From Cellulomonas chitinilytica (lineage in GTDB: Bacteria; Actinomycetota; Actinomycetes; Actinomycetales; Cellulomonadaceae): a stretch of DNA of 64,000 bases. The stretch lies in assembly GCF_016862675.1 (NCBI RefSeq), contig NZ_BONK01000001.1, positions 485,495-549,494 on the forward strand. The letters run 5' to 3'. This document shows positions 8,297 through 17,558 of the stretch, in pieces. Numbering within the stretch: position 1 is the first letter of the stretch; every line of letters begins with the position of its first letter. Both the position numbers and the translations under genes were made by a program. The notes below the pieces were generated by a model. The model saw only the letters and a program-made list of their open reading frames with translations, ran no database searches and was not told the DNA's origin.

Positions 8297-9525
8297 TCCA
8301 GCACGAGGCAGTGGACGACCTGCCCGGGGTGCACGGTGAGGTCCTGCTCGCCGACGACCGCGAGCGCGTTGGCCTGCGACAGGGCGTGCACCGTCGGCGC
8401 GGACGGGTCGCCGACGGGCGTGAGGCGGTACCCCTCGTCGGGCGACCCGAGCACGGTCGCCGGGACGAACTGGCGCAACCCCGGGGGCGACACCCAGCCC
8501 GTCGTCGCCTCGGCCGCGACGGACGGGCGGAACAGCTCCGTGTGGCCGGCCATGGCCCGCAGCGCCGGCCGGACGAAGACCTCGAACGACACCTGCGCCG
8601 CGACCGGGCTGCCCTGGAGCGCGAAGATCGGCACGGCGCGGTCCCGGCCGAGCTCGGCGCCGACCGTGCCGAAGCCGTGCCGCTGCCCGGGGGTCATCGC
8701 GACCTGGTCGAGGCGGACGGTGCCGAGCGGCGCGAGGACGTCCTTGACGGTGTCGTGCGCGAGCTCGGACAGGCCACCGGTGATGACGAGCAGGTCCGCG
8801 CGGACGAGCTGGTCCTCGAGCGCCTCACGGAGCGTCGCCCGGTCGTCGGGCAGGATCCCGACCCGGACGGGGGACGCACCGGCGTCCCGGACGGCGGCCT
8901 CGAGCGCGTGCCCGTCGACCTCGAACACGGTGGTCTCGTCGGTGCCCGTGGTGCCCGGCTCGGTCAGCTCGTCGCCGACCGACAGCAGCACCACCCGCGG
9001 CGTCGGGTGCACCCGCAGGCGGCCCCGGCCGAGCGCCGCGGCGAGCGCGAGCTGGCGCGCACCGAGCCGAGTCCCCGCGGCGAGCACGACCTGGCCGGCC
9101 CGCACGTCCGCGCCGGCCGCCCGCACGTGCTGGCCCGCGACCGCGGGCCGCTGCATCGCGACGCGCACCGCGCCGCGGTCGGTCTCCTCGAGCGGCACGA
9201 CGGCGTCCGCACCGAGCGGCAGCGGCGCGCCGGACGCGACACGCACCGCCTGCCCGGGGACGAGCCGCAACGGTCGGCCGCCGCCGGGGCGGACGTCGTG
9301 CGCGACCGGCAGCGCGTGGTCGCTCGCGTACCCGGCGGTCGCCGTGTCGTGCGCCGCGACCGCGTAGCCGTCCCGTGCCGCGAGCGCCAGGGCGGGCAGG
9401 TCGGCGCGCGCGACGACGTCGGCCGCGAGGATGCAGCCGACGGCGTCGGGCAGGACGACGTCGAGAGGGGCGACCGGGCCGACGGCGGCGAGCACCGCGG
9501 CCAGGTGGTCCTGGACCGATCTCAT
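8290..9525 (-). CDS. glp: Gephyrin-like MoeA-family protein Glp
   Basis: 411 aa with the MoeA/gephyrin domain order: the N-terminal half domain (MRSVQDHLAAVLAA, then AARDGYAV), a central MoCF-type domain and the C-terminal beta domain. Usual active-site signatures are altered. The GGxSxGDYD loop reads GGLSELAHD, and the LPGNP motif reads LQGSP. Together with adjacent rimJ and sepX this fits actinobacterial Glp, which binds FtsZ and its membrane receptor GlpR, rather than a molybdenum insertase. No other molybdopterin genes are in the window. The ATG has CAGAAT six bases upstream, close to a leaderless -10 box. Confidence 0.82.
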   Translation of the reverse strand: MRSVQDHLAAVLAAVGPVAPLDVVLPDAVGCILAADVVARADLPALALAARDGYAVAAHDTATAGYASDHALPVAHDVRPGGGRPLRLVPGQAVRVASGAPLPLGADAVVPLEETDRGAVRVAMQRPAVAGQHVRAAGADVRAGQVVLAAGTRLGARQLALAAALGRGRLRVHPTPRVVLLSVGDELTEPGTTGTDETTVFEVDGHALEAAVRDAGASPVRVGILPDDRATLREALEDQLVRADLLVITGGLSELAHDTVKDVLAPLGTVRLDQVAMTPGQRHGFGTVGAELGRDRAVPIFALQGSPVAAQVSFEVFVRPALRAMAGHTELFRPSVAAEATTGWVSPPGLRQFVPATVLGSPDEGYRLTPVGDPSAPTVHALSQANALAVVGEQDLTVHPGQVVHCLVLEG

Positions 9526-9582
9526 GCGCGCATTCTGCCCTTGTCCTGGGCACCCGCGGCACGGGCCGCGCGCAGAGGGCGG

Positions 9583-10971
9583 TCAGACGATGCCGTCGGG
9601 CCCCAGCTTCGCGCCGTCCGGCACCCGCGACGGCTCGCCCGGGTCGTCGAGCACGGCGTCGCCGGTCACGACCACTCCCGACCCGAACGTCCAGTCGCCC
9701 CGGACGCGCAGGGACGACGCGTCGACGAGCGACGGGGTCGCGGGCACGCGCTCGTCGAACGCCGCGATCGTCTTGTAGTGGTCCTCGTCGAGGTCGACGA
9801 ACGGCGCCTCGACCTGGGCGGTGAGACGGCTGTCGTCCGCCAGCAGGTACACGTCGGAGCGCAGCACCAGCAGGTCGTTCGTCGTCTTGACCGGCAGGAA
9901 CCGCGAGCGGTCCACCTCGAGGACGGCCGCGCCGTCGAACACCTCGATGGCGGCACCCATGGCCGACTCGATCTGGACGACCTTGGGCGACGTCTTGTCG
10001 CTCGGGTCGACCGTCTTCTCGTTGCGGATCAGCGGCAGGTCCAGCACGCCGCCGGTGCGCGCGAGCTCGTCGGACAGCGCCCGCAGGTCGAGCCAGAGGT
10101 TGTTGGTGTTGAAGTACGCGTGGCGGTCGATGTCGCCCGCGGCGGCGGCGTCCTCCGGGAGCGTCTGCGCCGACTCGCGCAGCACGATCCGGCCGTCGGC
10201 GGTGCGGACCACGAGGTGGCCGCCCTTGCGGTCGGCGGGCGTGCGTCGCGCGACCTCCGCCGCGAACGGGGCACCCGAGCGCGCGAACCACCCGGCGATC
10301 TGCGCATCGGGCGCGGCACCGAGGTTGTCGGAGTTCGAGACGGTCGCGTACCGGAAGCCCGCGTCGAGCAGGGCCTGCAGGACGCCCGACGCGTGCAGCG
10401 CCGTGTACAGGTCGCCGTGCCCGGGCGGGCACCACTCCAGGTCCGGGTCGGCGGGCCACTCCACCGGGGTCAGGTCGTCGGCCCGCAGCTTCGGCTCGCG
10501 GTTCTGGACGAAGTCGAGCGGGAGGCCGTCCACCGCGAGGTCCGGGTAGGCGGCGAGGGCCGCGAGGCTGTCGTCGCGGGTGCGGAAGCTGTTCATGAGG
10601 ACGAGCGGGAGGCGGGCACCCGTCGCCGCGCGGGCGGCGAGGACCTGGCCGGCGATGACGTCGAGGAACGTGCGGTCGTCGCGGACCCGGAGCAGGGACT
10701 TGGCGCGGTCCATGCCCATCGAGGTCCCCAGACCACCGTTGAGCTTGATCACGGCCGTGACGGCGAGAGCGTCGCGGGCGACGTCGTCGGGGACGTCGAG
10801 GTCGGCGAGGTGCGGGACGTCGGTCAGCGGCGAGACGTCGCTCTCGGGGATCACCCCGGTCTCGCCGGACTCCAGGAGTCCGTAGAAGCGGGAGAAGACA
10901 TCGATGGCGGTGGGGTGGACCTCCCCTTCGGTCATCTTGCGCTGGGCCTGTGCGAGTCCGGATGCGCTCAT
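9583..10971 (-). CDS. UTP--glucose-1-phosphate uridylyltransferase, eukaryotic-type (UDPGP family)
   Basis: 462 aa. The nucleotide-binding loop KLNGGLGTSMGMDRAKSLL and the later FVQNREPKLRADDL, WCPPGHGDLY, SNSDNLGA and FNTNNLWLDL motifs define the eukaryote-like UGPase family (PF01704), not bacterial GalU. It makes UDP-glucose from UTP and glucose 1-phosphate for cell-wall glycans and galactose metabolism. It takes the place that galU (Rv0993) has in mycobacteria beside glp. The ATG lies six bases after TAGCAT (10978-10983 on the minus strand), so the mRNA is probably leaderless. It is divergent from the cyclo-ligase gene. Confidence 0.94.
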   Translation of the reverse strand: MSASGLAQAQRKMTEGEVHPTAIDVFSRFYGLLESGETGVIPESDVSPLTDVPHLADLDVPDDVARDALAVTAVIKLNGGLGTSMGMDRAKSLLRVRDDRTFLDVIAGQVLAARAATGARLPLVLMNSFRTRDDSLAALAAYPDLAVDGLPLDFVQNREPKLRADDLTPVEWPADPDLEWCPPGHGDLYTALHASGVLQALLDAGFRYATVSNSDNLGAAPDAQIAGWFARSGAPFAAEVARRTPADRKGGHLVVRTADGRIVLRESAQTLPEDAAAAGDIDRHAYFNTNNLWLDLRALSDELARTGGVLDLPLIRNEKTVDPSDKTSPKVVQIESAMGAAIEVFDGAAVLEVDRSRFLPVKTTNDLLVLRSDVYLLADDSRLTAQVEAPFVDLDEDHYKTIAAFDERVPATPSLVDASSLRVRGDWTFGSGVVVTGDAVLDDPGEPSRVPDGAKLGPDGIV

Positions 10972-10977
10972 GCGGCG

Positions 10978-10983
10978 ATGCTA
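10978..10983 (-). promoter_or_regulatory. Likely -10 box of a leaderless UGPase transcript
   Basis: TAGCAT (TANNNT) ends 6 bases before the ATG, the spacing expected for transcription that begins at the start codon. No Shine-Dalgarno sequence is seen. Confidence 0.6.
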
Positions 10984-11140
10984 GGTCGGTGTGGTCGCGC
11001 CACGCAGTGGCCTGCGTCACGTGGATTGTGACCTTTGTCCGTTGTCGCAGGTGGGCTGCGTGTGCCGCACCGAGATGTCACGAGACGTTCACAGAAGCCC
11101 GTCATGGTGGGGCCCCCGAACTGTTTGCGACACTGGACGC

Positions 11141-11776
11141 ATGAGCAGCGTCGCCCAGCCCTACCCGCGCGTCTCCGAGGGGGACGAGGTCGAGGACGTG
11201 AAGGAGCGGCTGCGACGGGCGATCCGCGAGGCCCGCACCCAACGCTCGACCCGGCGGCGGGAGGCCGCGGCGCTCGCGCTCGCCGACGTGGTGACGTCCA
11301 TCCCGGCCGTGGCCGGCGCCCGCTGCGTCTCCGTGTACGCCGCCCGGCCCACCGAGCCCGGCACCGGTCCCCTGCTCGAGGCGCTCGCCGCACGCGGCGT
11401 CCGCCTGCTCCTGCCCGTGCTCGGCACCGGCCTGCGCCGCGACTGGGCCGAGTACGCCGGCCCCGAGGACCTGCGCGAGCGCGCCCCCGGCCGGCCGCCC
11501 GAGCCCGGGTCGCCGACGCTCGGGGCCGACGCGCTCGCCGACGCCGACGTCGTCGTCGCCCCCGCGCTCGCCGTCGACACGTCCGGGGCCCGCCTCGGGC
11601 AGGGCGGCGGGTGGTACGACCGGGCCCTCGAGCACGCGCGCGACGGCGTGCTCGTGGTCGCCGTCGTGTTCCCCGAGGAGGTCTACGACGCGACCGTCCG
11701 GCCGCTGCCGCGCGAACGGCACGACCGGCTCGTCGACGTCGTCGCGACGCCCGACGGGTGGCAGCCGATCGGCTGA
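11141..11776 (+). CDS. 5-formyltetrahydrofolate cyclo-ligase
   Basis: 211 aa with the family pattern: an Arg-rich N-terminal helix (VKERLRRAIREARTQRSTRRR), SVYAARPTEPGTGPLLEAL, and the diagnostic GARLGQGGGWYDRALE loop that binds folate and ATP phosphate. It converts 5-formyl-THF to 5,10-methenyl-THF with ATP hydrolysis. Position beside the UGPase/glp block is the actinobacterial arrangement (Rv0992c). The open frame runs further upstream; the ATG at 11141 gives the family's usual length. GACACT six bases upstream resembles a leaderless -10 box and there is no clear ribosome-binding site. Confidence 0.93.
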   Translation: MSSVAQPYPRVSEGDEVEDVKERLRRAIREARTQRSTRRREAAALALADVVTSIPAVAGARCVSVYAARPTEPGTGPLLEALAARGVRLLLPVLGTGLRRDWAEYAGPEDLRERAPGRPPEPGSPTLGADALADADVVVAPALAVDTSGARLGQGGGWYDRALEHARDGVLVVAVVFPEEVYDATVRPLPRERHDRLVDVVATPDGWQPIG

Positions 11777-11807
11777 CCCGGTCGACCCGGCCACCCGGCC
11801 GGGCTGG

Positions 11808-14375
11808 TCAGTCCTCGGCGGGGGTCAGCGTCAGCCGGTCCGTCGCGTCCGCGCTCGTCGCCGCCGGCGTGAACGGCCACGGGAACGTCCGCCCGTGCGC
11901 CCACGCGTCGAACTGGTCCGTGTAGTGCACGCTCGCCGGGTGACCGGACGTGCCGGTGAGGTTCACCCACGTCGACGAGTCCAGGTCGCCGAGGTCCACG
12001 ACCATGCGCATCGACGGCGCCGACGTCACCTCGTACGAGCCCGAGCTCGCGTCCCACGACGTCGCGTCGACGATCGACGAGCCGCCACCCACCTCGATCG
12101 GCGTCGGGTTGACCAGCCGCCGCACGATCCACGGCACCGAGTCGCCGCCGAGCACCGCGTGCTCCGGGGCCGCGACGTGGAGCTGCCCCCAGCGCCAGTC
12201 CGTCGCCTCCCGGCCGAGCTGCTGCGTGAGCTCACGCCGCGCCGCGACCATCGCGCGGGTGAGCACCTCGTCCCGCCCCTCGACGACGCCGGGCGTGGAC
12301 CGGTCGTCCCACCAGGGCGACGACGGGTCGTCGAGCAGCCGCCGGACCACCTCGAGCCAGCGGGAGTCGCCCGTCGGCGCGTGCCCGTCGGGCAGGTCGT
12401 CGGCGAACGCGAGCCGCAGCACGGTGGCCCACACCGCCGAGAAGTAGGCCGCGGCCGCCGAGTCGTCCGTCGACACCAGGTCCCACGACCGCAGGAGCTC
12501 CTGGCCGTCGTCGTCGTACGCGTTCGCGATGTCCAGGCCGACCAGCGTCGGGACCAGCATCTCGGCGTACGGGTTGCGCTGGTCCATCTGCAGCCTGCTC
12601 ATGTCCGCGACCGTGAGCTTGTGCCCGGACTCGACCTGCCGGGTCAGCTCGTCGCGGATCCGCTGCGCGCGGTACCCGTAGTCCCAGTCGCCCGTCAGGA
12701 ACGGCCCGACGCCCGCCGGGGTGACCGCCTGGTTGGCCGCCACCACGAAGCCGTCCGCCGGGTCGAGCGTGTGCGGCATCGACGTCGGGTCGACGAAGCC
12801 CTGCCAGTCGTAGGCGCTGTCCCAGCCCGGTCGCGGCCACGACCCGTCCGACGGCACCGGGCCGCCCGAGACGGGGGCGCGCACCGGGATGCGACCGGGC
12901 GCCTGGTAGCCGATGTGCCCGTCGGTCGTCGCGAACACGATGTTCTGCGCGGGGACCTCGAGCAGCGCGGCCGCGGCGGCGACGTCCGAGGCGTCACGGG
13001 CCGTGTTCATCGCGAGCAGCGCGTCCGCCGTGCGGCCGGGCTGCAGGGCGGTCCACGCCAGGGCCACCTCGAAGCGCGTCGTGCCGCCCGTCGTGGGCGC
13101 GCGGGCGACGTCGCCGAGGTCGAGGACGTCCGACACGATCGGGCCGTGCACCGTGTCCCGGACGGTGAGCTGGACGGGGTCGGCGCCGTTCACCTTGATC
13201 GTCTCCTGGCGCTGCGTGATCGGGGCCGTGCCGTCGTCGACCACCGTCGTGTCGCCGTCGACCCGCTCCAGGAAGAAGTCGGTGACGTCGGCGCCGAGGT
13301 TCGTCAGGCCCCACGCCAGGTGCGCGTCGTGCCCGATGACGACCCCGGGCATCCCCGCGTTCGCGAACCCGGCGACGTCGTAGGGGCACTGCGCCGACAC
13401 GGGCGCGCAGCGCAGACCGACCTGCGCCCAGATCCCCGGCGCCGAGATGCCCAGGTGCGGGTCGTTCGCCAGGATCGGCTCGCCCGACTCCGTGTGCTCG
13501 CCCGAGACGACCCACGAGTTCGACCCGAGGCCGGCACCGTCGCCGACGAGGTGCGGCACGGCGTCGAGCGCGCGCTGCGCGGACGCCAGCGCCTGCTGGA
13601 GGTCGTCGTCCGCGAGGTCGACGCTCGCGGACGACGCGGTCGGCTGCACGGAGGTCAGCACGTCGTCCGACCCGAGGATCGGCTGGTTCATGTCCTGCGG
13701 GTACGCCGGGAACAGCTCGTCCACCCGCGCGACGTCCTGGACCGACGCGTACGTGACGGCCCGGTCGAGCTCGTCGTCGTAGTTGGCGCGCAGGTCCCAC
13801 GCGAGCGCCTTCAGCCACGCGAGCGAGTCGACCGGGTCCCACCGCTCGGGCTTCGCGGTGTCGACCTGCAGCCCGAGCACCGTGTACTCCACCGCGATCT
13901 GCGACAGGTCGCGACGGTCGAGGTAGGCGTTGACGCCGTCCGCGTACGCCTGGAGGGCGTCCCGCGTGCTCTGGTCGACGAGGTCCCACTCCCGCTCCGC
14001 GACCCGGCGCCAGCCGAACGTGCGGATCACCTTGTCGGCGTCGAGCGCGTCCGCGTTGACGCCGACCAGCTCCGACAGGCGTCCCGCCGTCACGTGCCGC
14101 CGGTAGTCCATCTCGAAGAACCGGTCCTGCGCCGCGACGTAGCCCTGCGCACGGAACAGGTCCGCCGACGTGGTCGCCGCGATCGTCGGGACGCCCCGCT
14201 CGTCGCGCGTGACGGTCACCGTGTCCGCGAGACCGGGGATGCTCACCTCGCCCGACACCTCCGGCAGCGGGCGGCGGATCACGACGACCGCCGCGACCGC
14301 CGTGGCGACCAGCGCGAGGACAAGCAGGGTGGCGATCCCGAGGACGGACAGACGCAGGAGGCGACGACGAGGCAC
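11808..14375 (-). CDS. Penicillin acylase-family N-terminal-nucleophile hydrolase
   Basis: 855 aa. An N-terminal hydrophobic segment after RRR (about residues 8-32) is a signal anchor or signal peptide. The alpha region follows (RDERGVPTIAATTSADLFRA, QDRFFEMDYRR). Gly-Ser285-Asn-Ser-Trp is the autocleavage site and new beta-chain nucleophile, with NDPHLG next. This is the Ntn-amidase family that hydrolyses amides such as beta-lactam side chains or N-acyl-homoserine lactones. The natural substrate here is unknown. It is probably extracytoplasmic. The GTG start lies seven bases after TACCCT, so it is probably leaderless. It is convergent with the cyclo-ligase gene. Confidence 0.9.
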   Translation of the reverse strand: MPRRRLLRLSVLGIATLLVLALVATAVAAVVVIRRPLPEVSGEVSIPGLADTVTVTRDERGVPTIAATTSADLFRAQGYVAAQDRFFEMDYRRHVTAGRLSELVGVNADALDADKVIRTFGWRRVAEREWDLVDQSTRDALQAYADGVNAYLDRRDLSQIAVEYTVLGLQVDTAKPERWDPVDSLAWLKALAWDLRANYDDELDRAVTYASVQDVARVDELFPAYPQDMNQPILGSDDVLTSVQPTASSASVDLADDDLQQALASAQRALDAVPHLVGDGAGLGSNSWVVSGEHTESGEPILANDPHLGISAPGIWAQVGLRCAPVSAQCPYDVAGFANAGMPGVVIGHDAHLAWGLTNLGADVTDFFLERVDGDTTVVDDGTAPITQRQETIKVNGADPVQLTVRDTVHGPIVSDVLDLGDVARAPTTGGTTRFEVALAWTALQPGRTADALLAMNTARDASDVAAAAALLEVPAQNIVFATTDGHIGYQAPGRIPVRAPVSGGPVPSDGSWPRPGWDSAYDWQGFVDPTSMPHTLDPADGFVVAANQAVTPAGVGPFLTGDWDYGYRAQRIRDELTRQVESGHKLTVADMSRLQMDQRNPYAEMLVPTLVGLDIANAYDDDGQELLRSWDLVSTDDSAAAAYFSAVWATVLRLAFADDLPDGHAPTGDSRWLEVVRRLLDDPSSPWWDDRSTPGVVEGRDEVLTRAMVAARRELTQQLGREATDWRWGQLHVAAPEHAVLGGDSVPWIVRRLVNPTPIEVGGGSSIVDATSWDASSGSYEVTSAPSMRMVVDLGDLDSSTWVNLTGTSGHPASVHYTDQFDAWAHGRTFPWPFTPAATSADATDRLTLTPAED

Positions 14376-14382
14376 GCTTCGG

Positions 14383-14388
14383 AGGGTA
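14383..14388 (-). promoter_or_regulatory. Likely -10 box of a leaderless acylase transcript
   Basis: TACCCT on the minus strand stands 7 bases before the GTG start, in the TANNNT pattern of leaderless actinobacterial genes. Confidence 0.55.
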
Positions 14389-14548
14389 CTGGCCCCGCAT
14401 GACGGGTTCGTCCGCAGGCCCCCTCGCGACCCGGGCGGAATGCCCCGCGCGGCCGAACCGTTACGATTGGCACTCGGACGATGCGAGTGCCAGGCGCCTG
14501 TCCCCGGCGCCGACGGCCCGACCAGCAGGAAGAGTGTCAGGAGACCCA

Positions 14549-14890
14549 GTGCCCACCTACGCCTACGCGTGCACGGCGTGCGGCCACGCCTTCGAGATCC
14601 AGCAGTCGTTCAGCGACGACTCCCTCACGGTCTGCCCCGAGTGCGAGGGACGCCTGCGCAAGGTGTTCTCGTCGGTGGGTGTCGTGTTCAAGGGGTCCGG
14701 GTTCTACCGCAACGACGCGCGCTCCGGCTCCGGCTCGAAGTCGAGCTCGTCGATCCCGGCGGCGACCTCGTCCGAGTCCTCGACGACGAGCACGTCGTCG
14801 TCCGGGTCGACGTCGACGAGCACTCCTGTCGCCGCGGGGTCGTCGTCCGGGTCGTCGGGCACCGCGTCCGCGCCCGCTGCCTCCGCCTGA
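14549..14890 (+). CDS. FmdB-family zinc-ribbon protein
   Basis: 113 aa. The first about 55 residues form the FmdB domain: MPTYAYACTACGHAFE with Cys8 and Cys11, then CPEC with Cys29 and Cys32, and RLRKVFSSVGVVFKGSGFY. The four Cys make a zinc ribbon. The rest is a Ser/Thr/Gly-rich low-complexity tail. The role is uncertain; FmdB was named as a putative regulator. The GTG start follows AGGAG. Together with the SAF protein and mscL downstream it forms a same-strand run often seen in actinobacteria. Confidence 0.88.
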   Translation: MPTYAYACTACGHAFEIQQSFSDDSLTVCPECEGRLRKVFSSVGVVFKGSGFYRNDARSGSGSKSSSSIPAATSSESSTTSTSSSGSTSTSTPVAAGSSSGSSGTASAPAASA

Positions 14891-15009
14891 CGCGCGCCGC
14901 TCGACCTGGCCTCGACCGGTCGCCCCCGGCGAGGCGTCCACAGCCCGGACGCGTTCGTCCTCGTCCACGGGGGCCCGGCACTCGGAGACAGCCCACCTGC
15001 TGGGGCACC

Positions 15010-15015
15010 TAGCGT
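15010..15015 (+). promoter_or_regulatory. Likely -10 box of a leaderless SAF-gene transcript
   Basis: TAGCGT (TANNNT) lies 6 bases before the ATG at 15022; no ribosome-binding site is visible. Confidence 0.5.
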
Positions 15016-15021
15016 CCGGGC

Positions 15022-15717
15022 ATGCCTCGTGACCGCCACCCGTCGCCCCCTCTCGCGCCGCCTCTGCCGCCCGTCGGCCGCGCGTCGCGGTCCCTCGCGT
15101 GGCGGGCCGTGCTGTGGCGGAGCCGGTTCGTCGTCGCGGCGCTGTGCCTCGGCGTCGCCGCGGCCGCGCTGACCGAGGCGGTACGCCCACCGGCTCCCGC
15201 GACCGTGCCCGTCGTCGTCGCGGCGCACGACCTCGACGCCGGGTCCGCCCTGACGGTGGGCGACGTCGAGGTCCGCCACCTCCCGACCGCCGTCGCACCG
15301 GCGCGGACATACCCGCGGGCGTCCGACGTCGTCGGCGCGTCGACCGCAGTCCCCGTCGGTGCCGGGGTCCCGGTCGTCCCCGGCCTCCTCGTGCCCGACG
15401 ACGTGCACGGGCCGGCGGGCACCGTGGTCGCCGCCGTCCGGTTCTCCGACCCCGCCGTCGCCGGGCTGCTGCGCCCCGGGGCGCACGTCGACGTCGTCGC
15501 CGCGACACCCGAGGGGGCGGTGGACGGCACGGTCGCCGTCCGGGCGCTCGTGCTCCCGGTGCCCGACGTCACGGGCACGACGAACGGCGGCGGGCTGCTC
15601 GGCGACCCCGGCTCGACCGACCCGCCGCCCGTCCTGCTCGCCGTGTCACCCGCCGAGGCCACCGCGCTCGCGGGGGCAGCCGCCGCCGCGCTGCTGTCCC
15701 CCGTCGTGGTGCCGTGA
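15022..15717 (+). CDS. SAF-domain protein (CpaB/RcpC-like), membrane anchored
   Basis: 231 aa. A cytosolic Pro/Arg-rich N-terminus and one transmembrane helix (about 35-52) are followed by a SAF domain (VPVVVAAHDLDAGSALTVGDVEVRHLP) and an RcpC/CpaB-like domain with LLRPGAHVDVVAATPEG. Such proteins occur in type IVc (Flp) pilus assembly or flagellar P-ring assembly, but no pilus genes are in this window and the actinobacterial version beside fmdB and mscL has no proven role. The ATG follows TAGCGT by six bases. Confidence 0.85.
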   Translation: MPRDRHPSPPLAPPLPPVGRASRSLAWRAVLWRSRFVVAALCLGVAAAALTEAVRPPAPATVPVVVAAHDLDAGSALTVGDVEVRHLPTAVAPARTYPRASDVVGASTAVPVGAGVPVVPGLLVPDDVHGPAGTVVAAVRFSDPAVAGLLRPGAHVDVVAATPEGAVDGTVAVRALVLPVPDVTGTTNGGGLLGDPGSTDPPPVLLAVSPAEATALAGAAAAALLSPVVVP

Positions 15718-15923
15718 GTCCGGTCGGGTCCCGACCGTCCGACGCCCGGATCGACGGCCCGGTCGCGATTGCCCGGTCCCGTCTGCCCGGTCCCGTTTGC
15801 CCGGCCGACCCGTCTGCCGGGATGATCGGCGGACCGACGATCCCCGGGGGGCCTGCGCTGCACCTGCCGCGCCGCGGACCGCCCAGGACGCCCAGCAGTG
15901 CCGCCGACCAGCGAGGGGACGAC

Positions 15924-16544
15924 GTGACGGACGCGATCACCACCGGCCTGCGAGGCGCCGGACAACGGCTCTCCGGACTGCCCAAGGTCTTCCAGGGGTT
16001 CAAGGACTTCATCTCACGCGGGAACGCGATCGAGCTGGCGGTCGGCGTCGTCATCGGTGCCGCCTTCGGCGCCGTCGTCACCGCCCTCAACGAGGCGTTC
16101 ATCAGCCCGCTCATCGGCTGGATCTTCGGCAAGCCCGACCTCAACGAGCTCTGGGACATCGGGCCCTACACGTGGAACGACAGCATCGAGGCGGAACCGA
16201 TCAAGGTCGGCGTCATCCTCAACGCGCTGCTCGCGTTCCTGCTGACCGCCGCCGCGATCTACTTCCTCGTCGTGCTGCCGCTGAACGCCCTGGCCGCACG
16301 CCGCAAGCGGGGCGAGGAGGAGGAGCCCGCCGCGCCGGCCGAGGAGATCCTGCTGCTCCAGGAGATCCGCGACCTCCTCGCGGCCCAGGTGACCCCGGCG
16401 GTGCTCAACGACGCCGGAAGCGGGCCGACGGGCACCGGACCCGGCACCACCGGCACCGGCGCGACCGGACACGGCACGACGGGACCTGGCGCGACCGGAC
16501 CCGGCACACCGCCGCCGCCGGTACCGCCTGCGCCGCGGGTCTGA
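15924..16544 (+). CDS. mscL: Large-conductance mechanosensitive channel
   Basis: 206 aa. The conserved MscL core is clear: VFQGFKDFISRGNAIELAVG, then helix 1 (VVIGAAFGAVVTALNEAFI), a periplasmic loop, helix 2 (GVILNALLAFLLTAAAIYFLV), and the C-terminal amphipathic EEILLLQEIRDLL helix. It forms a pentameric osmotic safety valve in the inner membrane. Unusual is a 40-residue Gly/Thr/Pro tail of GTGPGTTGTGATG-like repeats after the helix. The start is a GTG preceded by GAGGGGAC; an ATG is not available in frame nearby. Confidence 0.95.
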   Translation: MTDAITTGLRGAGQRLSGLPKVFQGFKDFISRGNAIELAVGVVIGAAFGAVVTALNEAFISPLIGWIFGKPDLNELWDIGPYTWNDSIEAEPIKVGVILNALLAFLLTAAAIYFLVVLPLNALAARRKRGEEEEPAAPAEEILLLQEIRDLLAAQVTPAVLNDAGSGPTGTGPGTTGTGATGHGTTGPGATGPGTPPPPVPPAPRV

Positions 16545-16556
16545 CGGTCCCCTAGC

Positions 16557-16922
16557 TCACCAGTGCGGCGGCTTGTCCCGATGGAGGCGGTCGTCGTTCG
16601 AGTCGATGCTGCCGCCGCCCCAGCCGACGTCCGAGTCGTCGGCGCTGCGGAGCGCCACGGCAGGGTCCGGGGTGCTGGCGGGTGCCTGCGCGGCAGGTGC
16701 GTGCGCAGCCGCTGCGTGCGCGGCCGATCCGGCTGCGGCCGACGCGCGCGGGGCTGGTGCGTGCGGGGTGGATGCCTGTGCCGGGGTTCGGGGGGCGTCG
16801 GTCGGGAACGCCGGCAGCGTCGAGACGAGGATCGTGTCGTCGGTCCCGACGGTGCCCGCCCGTCGCACGGCACGACGCGGGGACTTCCCGGTCGGGCGCT
16901 CAGCGCCGGGCTGCGAGGTCAT
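16557..16922 (-). CDS. Hypothetical protein with conserved-looking C-terminus
   Basis: 121 aa, not assigned to a family. The N-terminal part (to about residue 40) is basic, the middle (50-85) is an Ala/Pro-rich disordered stretch, and the end (DDSDVGWGGGSIDSNDDRLH then RDKPPHW) is acidic, then basic, and looks conserved. No membrane segment or signal is visible. It is convergent with mscL, 12 bp apart. The start is uncertain because no strong ribosome-binding site is seen. Confidence 0.6.
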   Translation of the reverse strand: MTSQPGAERPTGKSPRRAVRRAGTVGTDDTILVSTLPAFPTDAPRTPAQASTPHAPAPRASAAAGSAAHAAAAHAPAAQAPASTPDPAVALRSADDSDVGWGGGSIDSNDDRLHRDKPPHW

Positions 16923-16979
16923 GCGTCGATGATCCCATCGATCCGTCGGCCGACTCGGTCCGTCAGCCGGCTCGGTCCG

Positions 16980-17393
16980 TCAGTCGACCGGGCGCTCCCG
17001 GTCGGCGACGAGGTGCGAGGCGTCCGGACCATCGGCCGCCGAGGCTGCCGCTCGGTCGGGTGAGGGCACGCGCTGACGCCGACGCAGCACCACGGCGACG
17101 ACGACGAGGACGACCGCCTCACCGAGCCGGACGGCCCCGTCGACCAGCGCTTCGTTGCCCGAGCGCAGGACGGTCGCGATGTCCCAGTACGGGCCGTCCT
17201 TCGGGTGTGCCGGGTCCACGTCGGCGTAGAAGCGCTCGGCGATGTACCAGTGGTTCGCCCAGACACCGACCTTCCACACCCCGAGCGCGCCCAGCACGAC
17301 CGCAGCGACGACCGCCCACGCGGCGACCCGGCCCGACCACAGCGCGTGGTCCTCGGTGCCGACACGGCGCACCTCGCCGCGAACCGTCTCCAT
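16980..17393 (-). CDS. Hypothetical two-helix membrane protein
   Basis: 137 aa. Two transmembrane helices (about residues 23-45 and 95-112) flank a roughly 50-residue extracytoplasmic loop (WANHWYIAERFYADVDPAHP...). The C-terminal tail is polar. The function is unknown. The ATG at 17393 follows GAGGAGACC at a good distance, so I preferred it to the ATG 54 bp upstream. It lies 57 bp before the start of the small gene at 16557-16922 on the same strand and may be co-transcribed with it. Confidence 0.7.
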   Translation of the reverse strand: METVRGEVRRVGTEDHALWSGRVAAWAVVAAVVLGALGVWKVGVWANHWYIAERFYADVDPAHPKDGPYWDIATVLRSGNEALVDGAVRLGEAVVLVVVAVVLRRRQRVPSPDRAAASAADGPDASHLVADRERPVD

Positions 17394-17558
17394 GGCTGGT
17401 CTCCTCGTCGCCCCGACCGTCGCCGGACAGCGGGTCCGGCGCGCCATGTCTACCGGACGCCCGGGCTCCTCGTCCGGCGTTCGCGCACGTGACGTCGCCC
17501 TGTCGAGCTGCGTCGACCGGCTCGTGCCGCGCCCGGACCGGGTGGGCGCGAGGAGACG

